DNA of 64,000 bases, taken from NCBI GenBank assembly GCA_030549495.1, contig JAUIRK010000268.1, positions 1 through 64,000 on the forward strand, read 5' to 3'. Shown here piece after piece: positions 35,790-51,200 of the stretch. Positions within the stretch are counted from its first letter, which is position 1. Every line of letters starts with the position of its first letter. The position numbers were made by a program, and so were the translations under genes. The DNA is from Nectonema munidae. Taxonomy: Eukaryota; Nematomorpha; Nectonematoida; Nectonematidae. The notes below the pieces were generated by a model. It made no database searches. It was not told the origin of the DNA and worked only from the letters and a program-made list of their open reading frames with translations.

Positions 35790-36015
35790 ATTTTGAAATG
35801 GGACTAGAAAAAAACCACATAACATTTGATACAAAGGATTCATCTGGTGGGCTTAAAGGTCGCCAACGTTTAAGATGGCTTTGCCAAGAAGCTTTTAAAA
35901 ATGGGATCTTATAGAAGTTGGTGCTCAAGATAGATGCAAATGGAGACGATGAATCATGGTCATCGACCTTCGTCTTAGGGATAAGGTGTAAGCAAAGAAA
36001 GAGAAAGAACATTTG
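35790..36015 (+). pseudogene. Possible LINE 3'-end remnant
   Basis: The reading GGLKGRQRLRWLCQEAFKNG, a stop, then DANGDDESWSS resembles the GRGRPRxRW...DRDxWR ending common to several non-LTR elements. Short and diverged; composition is GC-richer than its flanks. Confidence 0.3.
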
Positions 36016-36125
36016 ATGCCAGCTATAAATTACTTATATATTAGAATTTTTAAGTTTTATTGTTATAAAATTTTTATCTTTTGAATAATAATAATCTTTA
36101 TTCTTTTTTAGTTTAATCTTGATTA

Positions 36126-36228
36126 ATGAGTTGGTTTGAGACGTCATCTCTAACTTCATACGCAAAAATTACTCCTCTGAGTGCTCAGAAAGTTTTAGAC
36201 TCTGTTCTTGTAGCTCCTGAAGAAAAAG
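36126..36228 (+). CDS. TMF1: TMF1 exon 1
   Basis: 103 bases: 34 codons plus one base. Start MSWFETSSLTSYAKI is the diagnostic TMF1 N-terminus, followed by SAQKVLDSVLVAPEEK (human SQAQKSIDRVLDIQEEE). Donor is GGTTGA, non-ideal, phase 1. Confidence 0.88.
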
Positions 36229-39200
36229 GTTGAATTTTTTATTTCTTGTTTTTTTGAAAAGTAACTAATAGAGATCAAATATAAAAATAACATAATCTAT
36301 GCACTCCAGAATTGAAATAAAACTCCATTAATCTATAAGGTCTCAAAATACAATGGTTTTAAACCCTGCTGTTTCTCTATTTTTATTATATCAAATCTGA
36401 GCAAACTTTCTTATAAAAAAAGTAACACAATAACCTTGTTGCCCATTAACCGAGCAAAGTATGTTTTATATGTAAACTATAATTTAAGCCACAATATTTT
36501 GTAATCTAATTGATTATAGTGAATAAAATTATGGGGGATTATCTTAAGTCTATCCTTTCAAAGTTTTGGAAAATAGTAACTAAAAATGAGGGGTTGTTTC
36601 ACGTGTCCGACCTCTTTAGGTTTTCGAAGATGAGCAAAGAAGTACTTTTTGTTAAAAAAATCATTACTCAAAAGTTTTACAGTTTTATTTACTATTTTAT
36701 AATCTTCCTGACATATTGCATCCTTATTTTTATACACAAATTTATAGCAAGCGATGCTTCTTTGCTTTTGTAGGTAGACAAACCCACTTATATATATCAC
36801 TTGTCTTTTTTACGTTTCAATTCGTTTTTCGATTTAGATCGTATTCTTGTCTTGTGAATAAAATTTTTTTATTTTATATGAAAATAAAACAAAAGCCAAG
36901 ACAAACACAGCAAATTCTTTTTTCCGGGTTATTTTTAAGACAAAAAATATTCATGATGATTACAATTGAATGCAATGTTACAAGTACTATCAAAAGGTCT
37001 AGTTGTTGTTGTTGGCCTCCACTGGCAGATATCTTGTTATCACCGTACCAGCGGCGACCGGGCCGCTTTGGTTGGAACCAGAAGAGATGTCTGCGTGTAT
37101 GTATATGAATACGATTTTTTTTAAATATCTAAATCTGTGTGTAATGTTATTATATAGGAATATGCGGTTTAATGATGTATTAGGGTTGTTTGAGGAGGAT
37201 CCTAGTTTGTTTTTCCATTCTGAAAGGAGGTTGGTAACCGCATGTGGATTAAGTCAAAGATCGAGTGGTTTGAGGTGTGTGTGGACAGTTGAATAGGTGT
37301 TATGTGTTGTGTAGGTGTATTTTGCAGTGAGGCGACGGCTGTGTTTTGGGGCTGATGTGTAAATATTCGAAGAGAAATGAGGATTTTTTGATCTTAATTA
37401 GGCGATAGTACGTCTGATTTTGATTGGCAAAGATTCTTCTGATTTATGTATGGTGGGTAATTTATGTAATTGGTGACCGCTTGTGTGGATTGCTTGGTTG
37501 TTGAGTGCAGTGGTGCATGTGTTGACATGTGTGGAGTAAATTGTTGTTGTTTTTGTTGTTAAACTGGGTGCTTTTCATCTGTCTGTGGGGTTTAGGACAG
37601 TGTAGAAGTTGTGAAGGGGGTGAAGTATTTTGCCTGCTTTGGCTCTGATTTTAGAAATGTGTATGTTAATGTGGTCTTATAGAGGTAAGATAAGTGTTTC
37701 TATGTGTAAGTATTGTGTGTTTGTGGCACATGTGTGACCGATGTCCAATCGGAGAGTTGTGTTTTGTGTTGTTTGGAAAGGTTTGTTTGAGAGATGGAGT
37801 GTCCCCATATTGTGGAACCGTACTCTAAGATTGGACGTGTTATAGCTTTATATGTATTTGTTATGGCTTCTTTGTGTTTGCCCCAGGAAGTTACTGATAG
37901 GGCTTTGAGTATTTTGAGCGTTTTACTTGCTGATTCTTTGGTGTATGTATCTGTTGTATGTGAGTTTTTGGTCGAATGTGATGCTTAGGATTTTTGGGTG
38001 CGTGTTAATGTCAATGATAGCGTTGTTGATTTTTATGTTGACTTTTGTGTTGTGTTCAGAATTATATTGCGTAAACAGTGTTGCTTGTGACTTTGTGTGG
38101 TTAAGTTTGAGTTTATTATCGATGAGCCATTTGAGTATATTGTCGATGTATGTTTGTGCGTTGAGAGTGACTTTTGTGATGCTTTGTTTAGTGGATGTAA
38201 TGGTGATGTCTGCGTAAATAAAAAGGTTGACTTTGTTTATTATTATATGGTGGGAGTAGGCATGTCGCTCATGTAAATGTTGAATAATATCGGGGAGAGG
38301 GAGCTGGGTACCCCTGTATCAGGGGCGCACATCCTCAAAATTATTGGTGGAGGGGGCAAATTTTTTTTTTGCAATTTTTAAAATTACTGTTCTGGAAATA
38401 CCACGGGAGACCAAATATTCAGGCAATCCTTTAAAATAGAGTGTATTCAGCGCATACCTAAATTTATAAGACTACTTTATATTTTTTTTTACAAAATAGA
38501 TGAAATTTAAAAACTATACTTTCTGCGAAATATTTTAATTAACATTGATATTCGGTATAAGTTGTTTGTTTAGAATAGTGGACACTTAAAAATATGCGTG
38601 GAACTAGAGATGCACCGATAAGAACTTTGGTCGAATACCGATCAGTCGGTAATTATTAATTGGCAAATTATTTATTTTTGCAAGTTGGAACCTCGTGGGT
38701 CGGGGTTGAGCATAAATATCTTTAAAATTTTTGCTTAGAAGATTTTTTTTAATTTTAGAATTATTTTAATTCGTTTTTTTGGACATTTGTTTTTAGAATT
38801 CTTTTAATAGGCTAATTCATAACTTTTTTAAATTTTAATTTTTTTTCTTTATTATTTTTTCTTCAAATTTCATAAAATTTTTGGCCTATATTTTTTTAAT
38901 TTATTTTACTTATTTTGATCTTATGCCATCAAAAATTTTATTTTATATTTGTACATTTTACTTAATTTTTTCTCAACAAAAAATTCAAACAAATTAATTA
39001 AATTAATTGTTTTTTGACATCTTTAAAAGAAACCGTTGATGTCATCGTTTTAAAAAATAATTAAAAAAAAAAATGTTGAGCTAGAAAAATTTAATGTGAT
39101 GTCTTTTAGTTTTTTAATTAAACATATCCTTCTTGACGTAATCCTGCACAATATGAGAAATTTAAAGTAACGCATAATTATTTGCTATATCAAAATTTTT

Positions 39201-42200
39201 TGAAATTTGTGTAGGTTCTGGTTTGAATGTGGTGTTTCGAGTGTTTGAGGTGTATGGAGGTGATATGGGAATGTAGTGTGACGATAGTGAATTGTGAGTT
39301 TCCCAAGTGGTGTCATTTAGTAGAAGTGTTGGGATAGAAGTAATGTCTGGTGATGTCGATTGTTGAAATTGTGTTTTTAACTTATTTGTTGGAATTCTGT
39401 TGTGTGTGTGTGTCTGTGTTAATTATTATTATAGAGTGTGAGTTGTGTATGAGGTTTTGGATAATTTCTCCTCTGTTGTCTGTGTAAGGAGAAACCGATT
39501 CTGTTGAATGTGCATTGATGTCGCCGCGAGGTGTATGAAAAGGTTAGTTATGTGGGCATTATCTATTGAATTCGGATGTTTTTTGGGTGGTATGTAAATA
39601 ATAGGTGAGGGGTTTTTATTTAATATGACTTGAAAGATTTGATGTTCTATGAATGTGTTTTTATATTCAGATGTGAGTTCTGTATACTTTGTGTTTTCTT
39701 GAATGCATGTTATTAAGCCGCTGCTTGTTGAATTGCTGTTTCGGTAGGTTCTGATGTGTGTGTAATGTGGAATGCAAGGGGTTTTACTGTTTGGGTTGAG
39801 TTTGGTTTTTTGGATAGTGATGACGTTTCGGCTAAGTTCTTTGGTGAGAAGTGTTAGTTCCGTGATTTTGTTTGAGATGCCGTTAATGTTAATTTACAAT
39901 ATTTTGAATATACTTGAATGCTTTGTATGTGTGTCGTGGGTAATAGGATGAGATTGCGTATTGATTGAAGTATGGTGGGGTTTTGTGGTGGTGAAAAGGT
40001 TTCTTGATTTTTGGAGGAGGGGTTTAGAGTGATAGGTTAAACATGTTGTTGGTTATTCCTAAAATAGTTTTGAGAAGGTGAGGATATATGGGAGTGATTT
40101 ACACTGGTCCAATTAGTGTTGCAAGATTTTAGGAGTATGTTTGAGCATTTTAGATGAATCCAGTGTATCGATGTATGGTTACATTTAATGCTGCTTGAGT
40201 TTTTGTATATATATTTGTTGCAAATTGAGCAGATAAATTTTTGTAGACATGGCCCTCCGTTTATTTTTGTCTCCCCCAAAAAAAATTAGCCAGGCTGGAA
40301 AGGGAGTGTGACGAAAGTCTGGCCAAACCAAAAAACGGCTGCGGTCGCCGAACTTGAGAACGGAGGAATTGTTGTCGAGATTTGCATCTTCGGAGCATAG
40401 ATGTCACTCCAACCACCTGAAGGCCTCGACTTTTGGAACAAGGTTCAAAAGTGACCTTGTTGAATGAGTTCAAACAACCTACAAACTAAAGGTCTAGTAG
40501 TCTTTTTGATTATTGTAAGATGGCAATCACAAGGGGTAAAAAATTCCTGTGCTCTATTTACCCATAATTGATGTCTTTGATGTGGGGAAAAATGTCTGTC
40601 CTTATACCTATTACAGTGGCAACCGTAATATGCGCTTACTTAAAAAAGCTGACTACAATTCCAAGCAATTAAAACGTTAATAAATTTATGGCCAACTCTT
40701 ACTTCGACTAAAGAACGCCCACTCTACATGCTTACAAAAATTCAACTATTTTTAAAAATAATTTGAAATCATTTTTTAATACATAAAATATAATCTGACT
40801 CCGATTTCTTAATTTTGTCAGATACCGATTCCGACTCCTAACCATTTAAAATTTCGGTTTGCATCGACTTCCAACATCGGAATTGCGTTCCAAGTCTCAG
40901 CCGTATCTCACACTTGTTAAATTCTTCGTCTAGCTCAGGGTTTACAACCGCGGTCTACATGGACCCTAGCGGTCGATATAATAATTTAGGGGGCCACAGG
41001 CGAAATATAAATTGGGGGTCCACAATGATATTTTGATGGTCCATGAAGAAAACCAGCTCATAACGGTTTTTATTGTAAAAAGTTCATTATAATTTCTACT
41101 TACAATATTATTTATTATTAATATAAAAATTGAATTATAATTGATTTGCATTAGATTTGCTTTCATTTCAATATGAATTCTAATTTTATACTATTTTCTT
41201 TATCATAACTTGAAAAATTTTATTAATGAAAAATATTAAAATAGAATATTTTTTATGTCCAATTTTTATGAAGGCGTTCACTAAGAAAAAAAGATGAGAA
41301 AAGGTGTCCATGCGTTAAAAAGGTTGAGAACCACTGGTCTAGTAGATCAAAGTCGGATAAGTTCAAATTTTGGTTAACTTGAAGTAATTCATGCGTGTTT
41401 AGATGTCAACTTACATTCTTTGGATTGGCATTTAGCAACTTTTTACTTACTATTTTATAAACATTTTTACGTTTTTTTCTATGTTGAGTTACTGTACTAA
41501 ATAGGTCCCCCTTTCTATTTTACCCAGTAGATAAGAGCATCCCATTTTCCTCGCCTTTATTCTTTTCACTCTTTATCTTTATCCAAAAGTTTTTAATCAC
41601 TATATTCTCACCTGGATATAAAACATCAAAGAGAAAAATCTCACTTAATCGAGGAATGTGTCATCAGTTTTTAAATGTTCAGTCTTACCAAATTTTGTTA
41701 AGCCATTTTGTGTTCTGAATTCCCAGAATAAATATTATTTTGATTCATTTTCCATAAAAATGGAGAATAAAGAGCAGGTATGACAATTTTTCAAATAACA
41801 CTTAACTATAATATAAAAAACCGTGGTATAATATCGCACTCCTTGCTGCTTTCTTTTATATTGACCAATTTAAATCTTGTCTTTTCTAATTAAAATGACT
41901 GTAGAACATATTTTTATCAATTTATTGACATATTTTACTCTTATAACCTTAATATTTATATTTATATTATTCATATGTTTAGCTCAAATTGCTATCAAAG
42001 CAGTTCAAAAGAGTAGAGCTTTCAAAAATTTCTCTCGCTTTGCAAAAGATTCACAGTCATTTATATCAAAGCTTTTACCGTCACAGTCGCTAACGTTCGA
42101 TGAATCGTTAGACTCCACTGAAGAAAAAGCTCAGAATACCACGGATCAGAGTTTTTTATTAGATGTTTCGCCTCCTCCTTTCTTTGAAAAAGTAAGTCAT

Positions 42201-45200
42201 GACGTTTTCAACAATATATATATATATATATATATGATCCTTATAATTTTGAGGAGTTTTATTTTAACTAATGTTGAAAAATAAACAATTAAAAAAGCGG
42301 TTTGTTAACATAAAAATTTTCCAAGGCCGGTTAAACCGGTTTTGATCTATAAATATACATATATTTAGGGAAAGCTATATTATACTTTATATCATACATG
42401 CATGTTGTGCGTAAGTTGCGTGTTATCTTCTATATCCCAAACATTTATAATTTAATTTATTTATCTTTTAGCATAAAAAAACAAAAAATTCTATTTTTAT
42501 TTTTTGAAATCGATTCTCATATTTTTTCACGCTGTTAAAAATTTTTTTATTCTTGGAAAGTATAAAGCTTTCTATTTTCTTTCAGACATATTTGAAGGAA
42601 GAGTTTAGATAAAAATTCTGTAGCAGAAAAAGCTCTTTCGCTTTTATCACCTGATGTGTTTTATTGAGCATGATATAGCGTTTCTAATTTTTATTTCTCG
42701 TTCAAATCCACCAAATCTGAATGACATATCATGAAAAATTAATTTTTCTATTTCATCCATGATATTGGATGAACATTTGTTCCCGTGTACATTAGCGGGA
42801 TTTTTGAGACTGCGAATATTCTTATTGTTTATACTTTTATTAATTATTTATTTTTTTATCTATTCTTAAAAATTAGTTCTGAGTAAATTAACTACATTAG
42901 ATTACACAAACTATAAAAAAATTTACAAAGAAAGTTGGACTTCAACTAATTTTTAGAAAAGAACTCAGTCTTCGAAAAGCATTTCAATTAAAGCATAATA
43001 TATCGATCAATCATACAAAGAAGACTACAATTTACAATTAAAGTTATCACTTCACCAACAAATTTTGTTTAAAATGTCGTTCCATATTATCCTAACTTTT
43101 ATAAAAACCTCCATGAAATTACTTTACTATTTTTAAAAAATATAAATGTTATTAAACATAAATATAAAATAATTAAGTATTTTAATTAGATTGAAACCAT
43201 TAAAATTGAAATGTTTGCCGATATGAAATAACGAGTTGTAAATTTCGGTTTTATTGTTAATTAATTTTAATTAATAGTTTTAATTAAATATTTTAGTTAG
43301 ATTGAAATAAAAACCATTAAAAATGAAATGTTTGGCGATTTAGAATAACGAGTTGTAAGTTTCGGTTTTAATGAAAACCGTTTAAAAATCGTCTTTTTAT
43401 AACCTGTTTTCAACACTAATTTTAACCTCCTTTTTGTTTTTTTGAATTTAGAATAACATTTAAATTGATGTTATGTATTCGAATGTTGTGATTTATGATA
43501 TAAAACAAAGGAGGCATCTGTCATTATTATAAATTTTTCACTGAACAGTTAATTTTAAAAAAAATTTCAATCTCAATATATTTTGGTAGTTTTTAAAAAT
43601 ATTTAATACCAAAACCATCATTTTGATATATCAGACTAGGCATATATTGTTTTCCTTAAAATAAAGTATGATATAATTCTGATATTCATAAAAAAAATGA
43701 TAAATTTTTAAAACATTCATATTTTAAATATCATTTTTTGTGTGAAATTTTTTCAGATTTTTTTGGTTATTTTTTATATCAAATTTGTTGAATAAACAGA
43801 CAACACGAAACAATTATAAAAAGTATAGAAGAATGAACATCGCTTTTGCCTCCCTACATAAGCTAAAAAGCACTTTTAACTAAAAAAAGATGCTACTTCT
43901 GAATTTTTTCAATTTTTATTTTGCGTTTTCATATTTTTATCCACTCGTTTATAACAAGTAATGCTTTCATATCTGAGGAGGAGGGGGGGGGGCTGCGTGG
44001 TGGAAAGGCGAATAACTTTGTCCGTTACAAATATTTTAGTTTTTCGACATTATTATTTGTTGGATAAATGACGTTTTCAAAGTGTCGCCAATTTTTCAAT
44101 TTTATTTTATTATAACTATCTTTCTAAAATTTAAACACATTGGCTAATTTTTTGTTTTAAATTGAAAAAAATAATGTAAACTTTGCTGAATAATGTGTCA
44201 TCATATGGGGTTTGTTTGAATCTATAAATATTAGAATATTTGTTTGTATTTATATTGTCAACCTATAAATATTTCTTTTAATAAGAAATGAAAACAACTG
44301 GGAGTATTTTTTTTATATTGGAATTGTCTTTGTAAGTCAATGGTTCTGTTTAAGCAATACATGTATTCAATTATATATAGTTCTGGTTAAAATCTTCACT
44401 AAATATTCCTTGAATTTTGCATATATATCTTGTTCATCATTATCGAAATCACTTTTTGTGAAACCTTATCTGTTTATTATACTATTAAAAAAGACATTAA
44501 AAATTGGAATAATCAATATTTTATCAAGAAAGAGAATTTAAAGTATATTTTGTTAATCTTATTTTTGACATTTTATAGACTGAATTGGAAACTACACACA
44601 ATTTTAATTCTTGCCTGTCTAATAAGGAACTCGCTGGTTCAAATATAAGTAAAGTCCTCGATGATTCAGAAAAAAGTGAAAAATTAAAAAAAAATTCTGT
44701 TTTACATGGAAATTTAATCAATGACACTATCTTCGGAAATTTACCTATTACTACTTCCAATGATAGTAATAATAATAGCAGTCCAATTCTCACACAACCT
44801 ACAATGGAGGACATCACTCAAATTAATGGATCTCATTTGCCTTTTGATGAAGAAATGGCAGCTCCTTTCATTTCTGACTCTCTTCTTAGCAAACAAGAGG
44901 ATAGAATAGAAAATGTTTCATGTAATAACGGTAAGCTCTCTTTTGGATATAGGTTGATATAAGAGTTTATGGTGTCCAAATATATCGATAAAAACTGGCT
45001 AAAAATTATTTAACTAATTATTTATTTATTGATAATTTGATGTTTTAGTTGTAATAAATTTTAGACATACTTTCTGTATGTTGAATCAGTAAAGGTATTT
45101 CAAACGTTAAAATTTTTTTTTTCTTTTCCAATAAACCTTTTATAAAAGGGCTCTAAACTAAACGCGCATAAACACACTTAAATCGCACTTCTTTAACCGT

Positions 45201-48200
45201 ATTTTTAGGTAAATAAAAATCGCCATTTTTATGACTTTATATTTCCTGTATTGACATTTCCTACAAGATCTTCATTAGTTTTTTATACTTAATTTCAACA
45301 GTCGCAGTCGTTAGTCAGAGATTTGAAGGAGGCGGAATAGGTATCTAATAAATTTAGAAGCTTAAATTAGATTTTTCAATTATTATTAGAAAATAATTTT
45401 TTAAGTTTTTTGAATAATGAAAAAAATAAATTAGTTTTTCGTAAATACATAACCGGTCGCCCTTCTTTAGTCTAAGCCAGGGTTTCTCAACCGGGGTCCA
45501 CATGGACCCTTGCCAATTCAAGGGGCCCACAGGCGAAATATTATAAATTAGGGGCCCACAATGATATTTTGGTGGTCTATGAAGGAAACAAGCTCATAAC
45601 TATTTTTATTATAAAAAGTAAATTTTTCGTTATAATTTTCACTTAATCATATTATAATTGATTTGAATTAGATTTGTTTTCATTTCAATATCAATTCTAA
45701 TTATATACTGTTTTCTTTATCAAACCCTCAAAAATTTTATTAGTGAAAACTATTATAATAAAATATTTTTTATGTCCAATTTTTATGAAGGGATCCACCA
45801 AGAAAAAAAAGAGAAAATGGGTCCATGGGTAGAAAAAGGTTGAGAAGCACTGGAAGCCATATGTAAGAGTTTGGTTTAAATAATAATCTTTATTTTAAGT
45901 GTTTGGGGTCGCAGTCATATTTTTTAGTATTCTGAGTCTAAGTCGGATATTTTTTCTCTCACTTTGCATCCCTACTCATCTTTATCGACAAAGATATAGT
46001 GTATTGAATCAGTTAATTGTTTATTATTTTTTATGTTTTTTTATTAAGACAGTTCCTCTTTACCCATTAAATGTGAAGCTGAGTTTAGTTCTGCAAGCAG
46101 AATAAATCACCACGCTACTTCATATGAAATTGATTCACTGAACGTGTAAGAATTAGTTATCATTCTTTAAAAATAATAAATATAGTTATAAGCACAAGCT
46201 TTCTTACGAATAATCCCTTTGCATTCTACTTTTTTACACAATGCCTGCTTTCATATTAATTTATAAAATATATATACTTTACAATAAATGACATGAAATA
46301 TGCTCTTTAGTTATCTATAAGGGAGGTATTAATTTATATATTTCGTAAGTCATTACTTTTGATTGATACCTTTCTGTCTATTTCTGAAGAAACCTCATTC
46401 AGTAAATGATAAACGAAATCAAGACTGGAAATATGTGAAAAATCAATAAACTTAGAAATTTGGTGGGCCAAAATTGCATTTGGTCAAATGTTTTATCGTA
46501 TTCACAGATACACGAACTAATTTCACCATATATCCGATATTCTTTCTGTGGTTTATATATACACTCTTACTCCCTAAAATCACTTATTCTACAAACCTTC
46601 AGTTTTTAATTTCTTAAACGTTGGAGTAATTGAAAATCTGTAATTGAAGTTTATTAAATTTTGTCTTTTTAAAATGATAAATATATCTTTCAAACAAAGA
46701 TCAGTTTATTGCTTCATGATATCTTAAACTATAAAATTGTTTATAAAAATAATTGTAATAAAGGAGGAAGGATTTTTACCGATAAAATTGTTTGAGTGAT
46801 AATTTTCGTTGTCGGTTTAAGCCAACCTATTTATGTTGGGATAAATTTTACTGAAGCACACTGTTCTTTCATTAAAAATTTGCTTAAGTATCAATCTTTT
46901 TGAAAATTGTTATAAAAAGATAATTATCTTTAATTTGTGCATATTAGTTAGTTTTAAAATGGAAATAATTTGGGCAATGTTTATGCATTCAGCTATTTTT
47001 TATTGGTTAAAAGTTTCGTTAGATAAAATAATTTGTCTTTAAAATTGTTATGTTTTTATTTTATCTTATGTGCTTTTGTCTGATCAAAGCATCCAACTGA
47101 TAAATTTATCTACTTTCTCTCCTTTGAGAATTGTGGTTTAATTTCACTTTACCTAATAATTCCTTTTGTGCATTTTCTGTCTTTAAGATTTTAGAATTTA
47201 GTAAATTTTAAAAGATCCTCCATTGTTATTTATTTTATTTGTATCAACTTCTTCTTCACAATTCATTAATATACGCAAGAACTTAAAATTGAATTTATTT
47301 TATAATGATATTTATTTAAAATTTAGCGACACACTTATAGAAAGCATATACTCACAACTTCTGGTTTATCGCAGTAAAGATTACAGTAAGATTTTTGTAT
47401 CTTTCTCATTACCTAATTTTGTCTATCATTGCATTGTCATTATATATTTGATACCTTTCTATTTTACCGTTATACATTTTAAGAAGAACTTTCTTATGCA
47501 TGTGGAAGAATTTTGTTAATTTATCTTTATAAAACGAATATCAAATCATAAAAAAGGGGTTTTCCATATCTTATGTTCAGATTTATAACCGCAACACTTT
47601 TATTTGTATTATGTATGCTGTATATAATATTGAATTGAACAGTAGTGTTAATAAATAAGAGTTGTAGGCTTTGTTATTAAACTCTCTCTCTGAGTCGGAT
47701 TTGGCATAGTTTTGTCAACTCCGACTCCAATAACTGCTTAAATCTTCCGAACTCCTTAGTCCTGAGCATAACTGAATAAATTACTTTTTCTTTAGCATAT
47801 TCCCTTTTTCCCCAGAAAAAAAGGAGGTAATAAAATTGTAAATCCTCGTTACAAGCATTACACTTTTTAGTACAATTGACTTATAAATATCAAGTGCAAA
47901 AACGATTTTTGATATAGCCATTATTTTTAATAAATCTTTTTCCAAAATAACTGCTCATTTAACAGGGGTAGTTTTTTTTTTGAAATATTGCCTACCAACA
48001 CTGTCTTGCTGCACTTTATAGTTTTTTTATCAGAACAATTTGACGTACAACAGCAAATTTTAACATGGGAACTTTAACCTAAGTTTCTACGATTAAACTA
48101 AAAATAATCTTGTTTTCTACCCGAAGATCTTGTACGATTTTATATAAGATTGTATATTATTTTGTTGGCTTTATAAGCTGTTTTGAGTGTTGACGCACGA

Positions 48201-51200
48201 TTTTCTTTTAAGATAGGCAGGGTAATTTCATGCACCCCTATTCAAAATACATCAACAAGTTTTAACACAAAAATTTTATCCACAAATCCGACTAATTTTC
48301 AACTAAAATCAGGTTACATTGTAAATAGGATATATTGCACATTGATGAATTATAGAGCGAAATTTTTAATTGTATTTACTCAAAATATTTTCTATCACAA
48401 TATATTAAATATCTCATAATTTATGTAGAAATGTATTTTAGGTATGTAATTTTTAGAGCAAAAGTTATTTTTTCAAATCAAGAATGATTTCAAATAACAA
48501 TAACGGGTTTATGGTTAAAATGTGTAGTTCGTTTGCGGTAGCGCCCTTCACATATATTTTATTTGGATATCTTTAACATGTATAACATAGTACAACAAAG
48601 TTTGGAAACCCCCAATCTAATGAAAAAAATTTCGAAAATGTACAACACTATAAAAGACAAATGTACCGTGTTTTATTTTTATTGAGAAGAAACAGTTAGT
48701 TTGGTTCTAGCCTATAATTATGGAAAACGAAGAATAATTTTTTACCTATGCTTTTATTTCTCTTTAATTCAATGGATGCCATTGCAAAATGTAGATTTAT
48801 TTGTACATATTCAATTAAAGTTTTTATCAATATTTTAGACTCTGACCTCATTCCAGAAAACTTCGATCAACTATTATCGGTAATTAATAATAATCAGACT
48901 TACTCTTTTCATATGAAATTCATCTTTTATATTTACATTTGTTGAATGGCAAAGTAAGGAAATGTGTTTTATTTTTCGATACGCTCAATCGAGATTGTGT
49001 TTCTCGTTTTGTCTATTGAAACTGAAAAAATGCTGAAACCAGAGAAAACATAAAGCTCATGGAGAGGGTTTATAGGTGTACTGATATTCAAAAAGAAAGC
49101 GTGTGCGAAGCGATGCTAAAGAAAGAATGAAATGGCGTAGTTGTTGTACGAAACTGGTTGACCCCCACTCTTTGGGAACAATAACCAGGCCTAGAAGGCA
49201 AAATGGATGAATATGATGATGATGATGATGATATTCAACAAAAAAAACAAATATATTCAATAATAATCACTTGTATACACTAGAGATCAACAGAGCGAAA
49301 ATTTTGTGTAATACAACTGCGAAAATCATGCTAAAGCTACACTTACAACTTCTCTCCAATTTTACGCTGAAACTTCGCTTACTGCACATAATACATACTT
49401 TTGCTAAAGAAAAATATAGTATATATAGGTTTATATATTTATCAGTAATATATACATTTACTAAACTTTAAACTAAAAACAAGTATAGTTAAACTCTCCT
49501 TCAAGAGTACTGAAATAGAACCCTCGGGTACTCCCATAAAATGAATTATTTGGATAAAGGCATTGAAAAGAATTAGAAAAATCAAACTCAAAAAAGCTAT
49601 ACTATTGTTACAGTAACCGTATAATTTCAATTTACTCAACAAGATGGAATGCTGTACTGAAAGAGTGAAGCATTTCAGTTGAGTGATGTTTTCGAAAATC
49701 AAATTGTTTATTGTATGACTAATTAGAAAAAGAAAATCAATTGAAAAATTATTAAAATAGAATTTTTCCAAAATCTTTAAAAAACACCATGAAGTACATT
49801 ATTTTTTTGATTTTTGTATACTAAGAGGACATGGATAACTCTTCAACTACTTCAATTATAAACGGTGTTGAACGTTATTCTTATCAGAAAGATTAGCAAA
49901 AAATGATTAAATTCGTTTGATACAAAAATAAATTCCATTTTTTTGATTTGTTTGATAACAAATTTAAAAGAGTGAAGATTCGCATAATTTTGGTATCTTT
50001 CAATATATCAGGAAAAGTATTATAGATCAAGATATATTAGACTAAGAATTAAGATTTTTTTTAGCTAATGCTATCAAATCCAAATGATTTCAAACTGCAT
50101 AATTTAGAAAGGGGGATTATAAACTCATTATAAGGCTCTTTTGTTTCTAGCGAGGATATTTTTTCTTGTATTTTTTTTATCTTCTGCCAATTGCAGAACC
50201 GAAGATCCGCGAGTAAGGAGAGACGTGAAAGTTTGGTCCTTACTAGAGCTCATGAGTGCAAGCGCGAGTGAGATAACGTCGACTGATTAAGTATAGCAAG
50301 AAGGAGGGAGAGAAAAAGAATGTCAAGACTTGCTGTTCTGTTGCTTTTATACTGGAATCCTGTTTTCCACCCTACCTAAAAAATTAGATTTTGCTGAAAG
50401 ATCCACAAAAAATTTCTCTTTTTTCTTGTAGCTCACTTAGAAGATGAAGCATGGAATAAAAGGGTTACTTACCTAGCTGACATTTTTGACCAGCTTAGCA
50501 AGCTAAATTTAAAGCTTAAAGGAAGGGAAACATGTTCTTTTTCAAGATAGTCTTCGAGCCTTTGTATTCAAACTACAGAATTGGCGTTGAAAAACCAATC
50601 TTGGAAACATTGTTATGTTTGAAAAATTTTGTGGAGTGACTATTGAGCTCACAACAATTGAACCGAATGACGATTGTGCGTACAAAGCATCACTTTTATT
50701 AGGCTGCTGTAGGGTTACGGAGTTAAAGGGTTAAACATCTGACTCTGACTTGGGTCGCTTGCAAAACTCCGATTGCAAGTACAGATTTTAGAATTTATTC
50801 ATTTATATTCTAATTTCCTACTCTGACTCTTAATTTCCTCCGAAAAAAGATTATGACCCTTGTTTTCTCAAAATCCCCGGCTCCAATTCTGCAACTCTTG
50901 TTTTCAAAATGATTTTAAGATTAGTTTTGAATTGTTTTATCCTCTAACAATCTTTTCACTACTTCACCCACAAATCCATAATCAAATTTTTTTTTCGTAT
51001 TACAAGAGGATTTTTCACAATTCCAGAATCAAAATCAAACTTAGAGAACCACAAAAATCAGATTAGAATCAGAAACAAGATCAGAATTTTAAAAATGAAA
51101 AAATGAGTATCAGAATCAAAATTTTAATTAAAAAATTTGGAAAATCATAAGCATTATCCAGAATCGACCTCAACCCTGGACGAGAGCGTACACAACTCTT

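Noticed and set aside
41760-41777. ATGGAGAATAAAGAGCAG followed by GTATGA, a candidate first exon
   Set aside because: It would join exon 2 (41983) in the wrong phase and run into a stop; the true TMF1 start MSWF at 36126 has the right phase.
41895-42000. Hydrophobic stretch upstream of TMF1 exon 2 resembling a membrane segment
   Set aside because: It lies before the splice acceptor, is translated intron (polypyrimidine tract), and TMF1 has no membrane span.
49442-49771. 109-codon minus-strand ORF
   Set aside because: Hydrophobic, AT-biased residues typical of chance ORFs in such DNA; no recognised motif.
50068-50140. Acceptor followed by LMLSNPNDFKLHNLERG, a possible missing TMF1 exon
   Set aside because: No donor GT before the in-frame stop.
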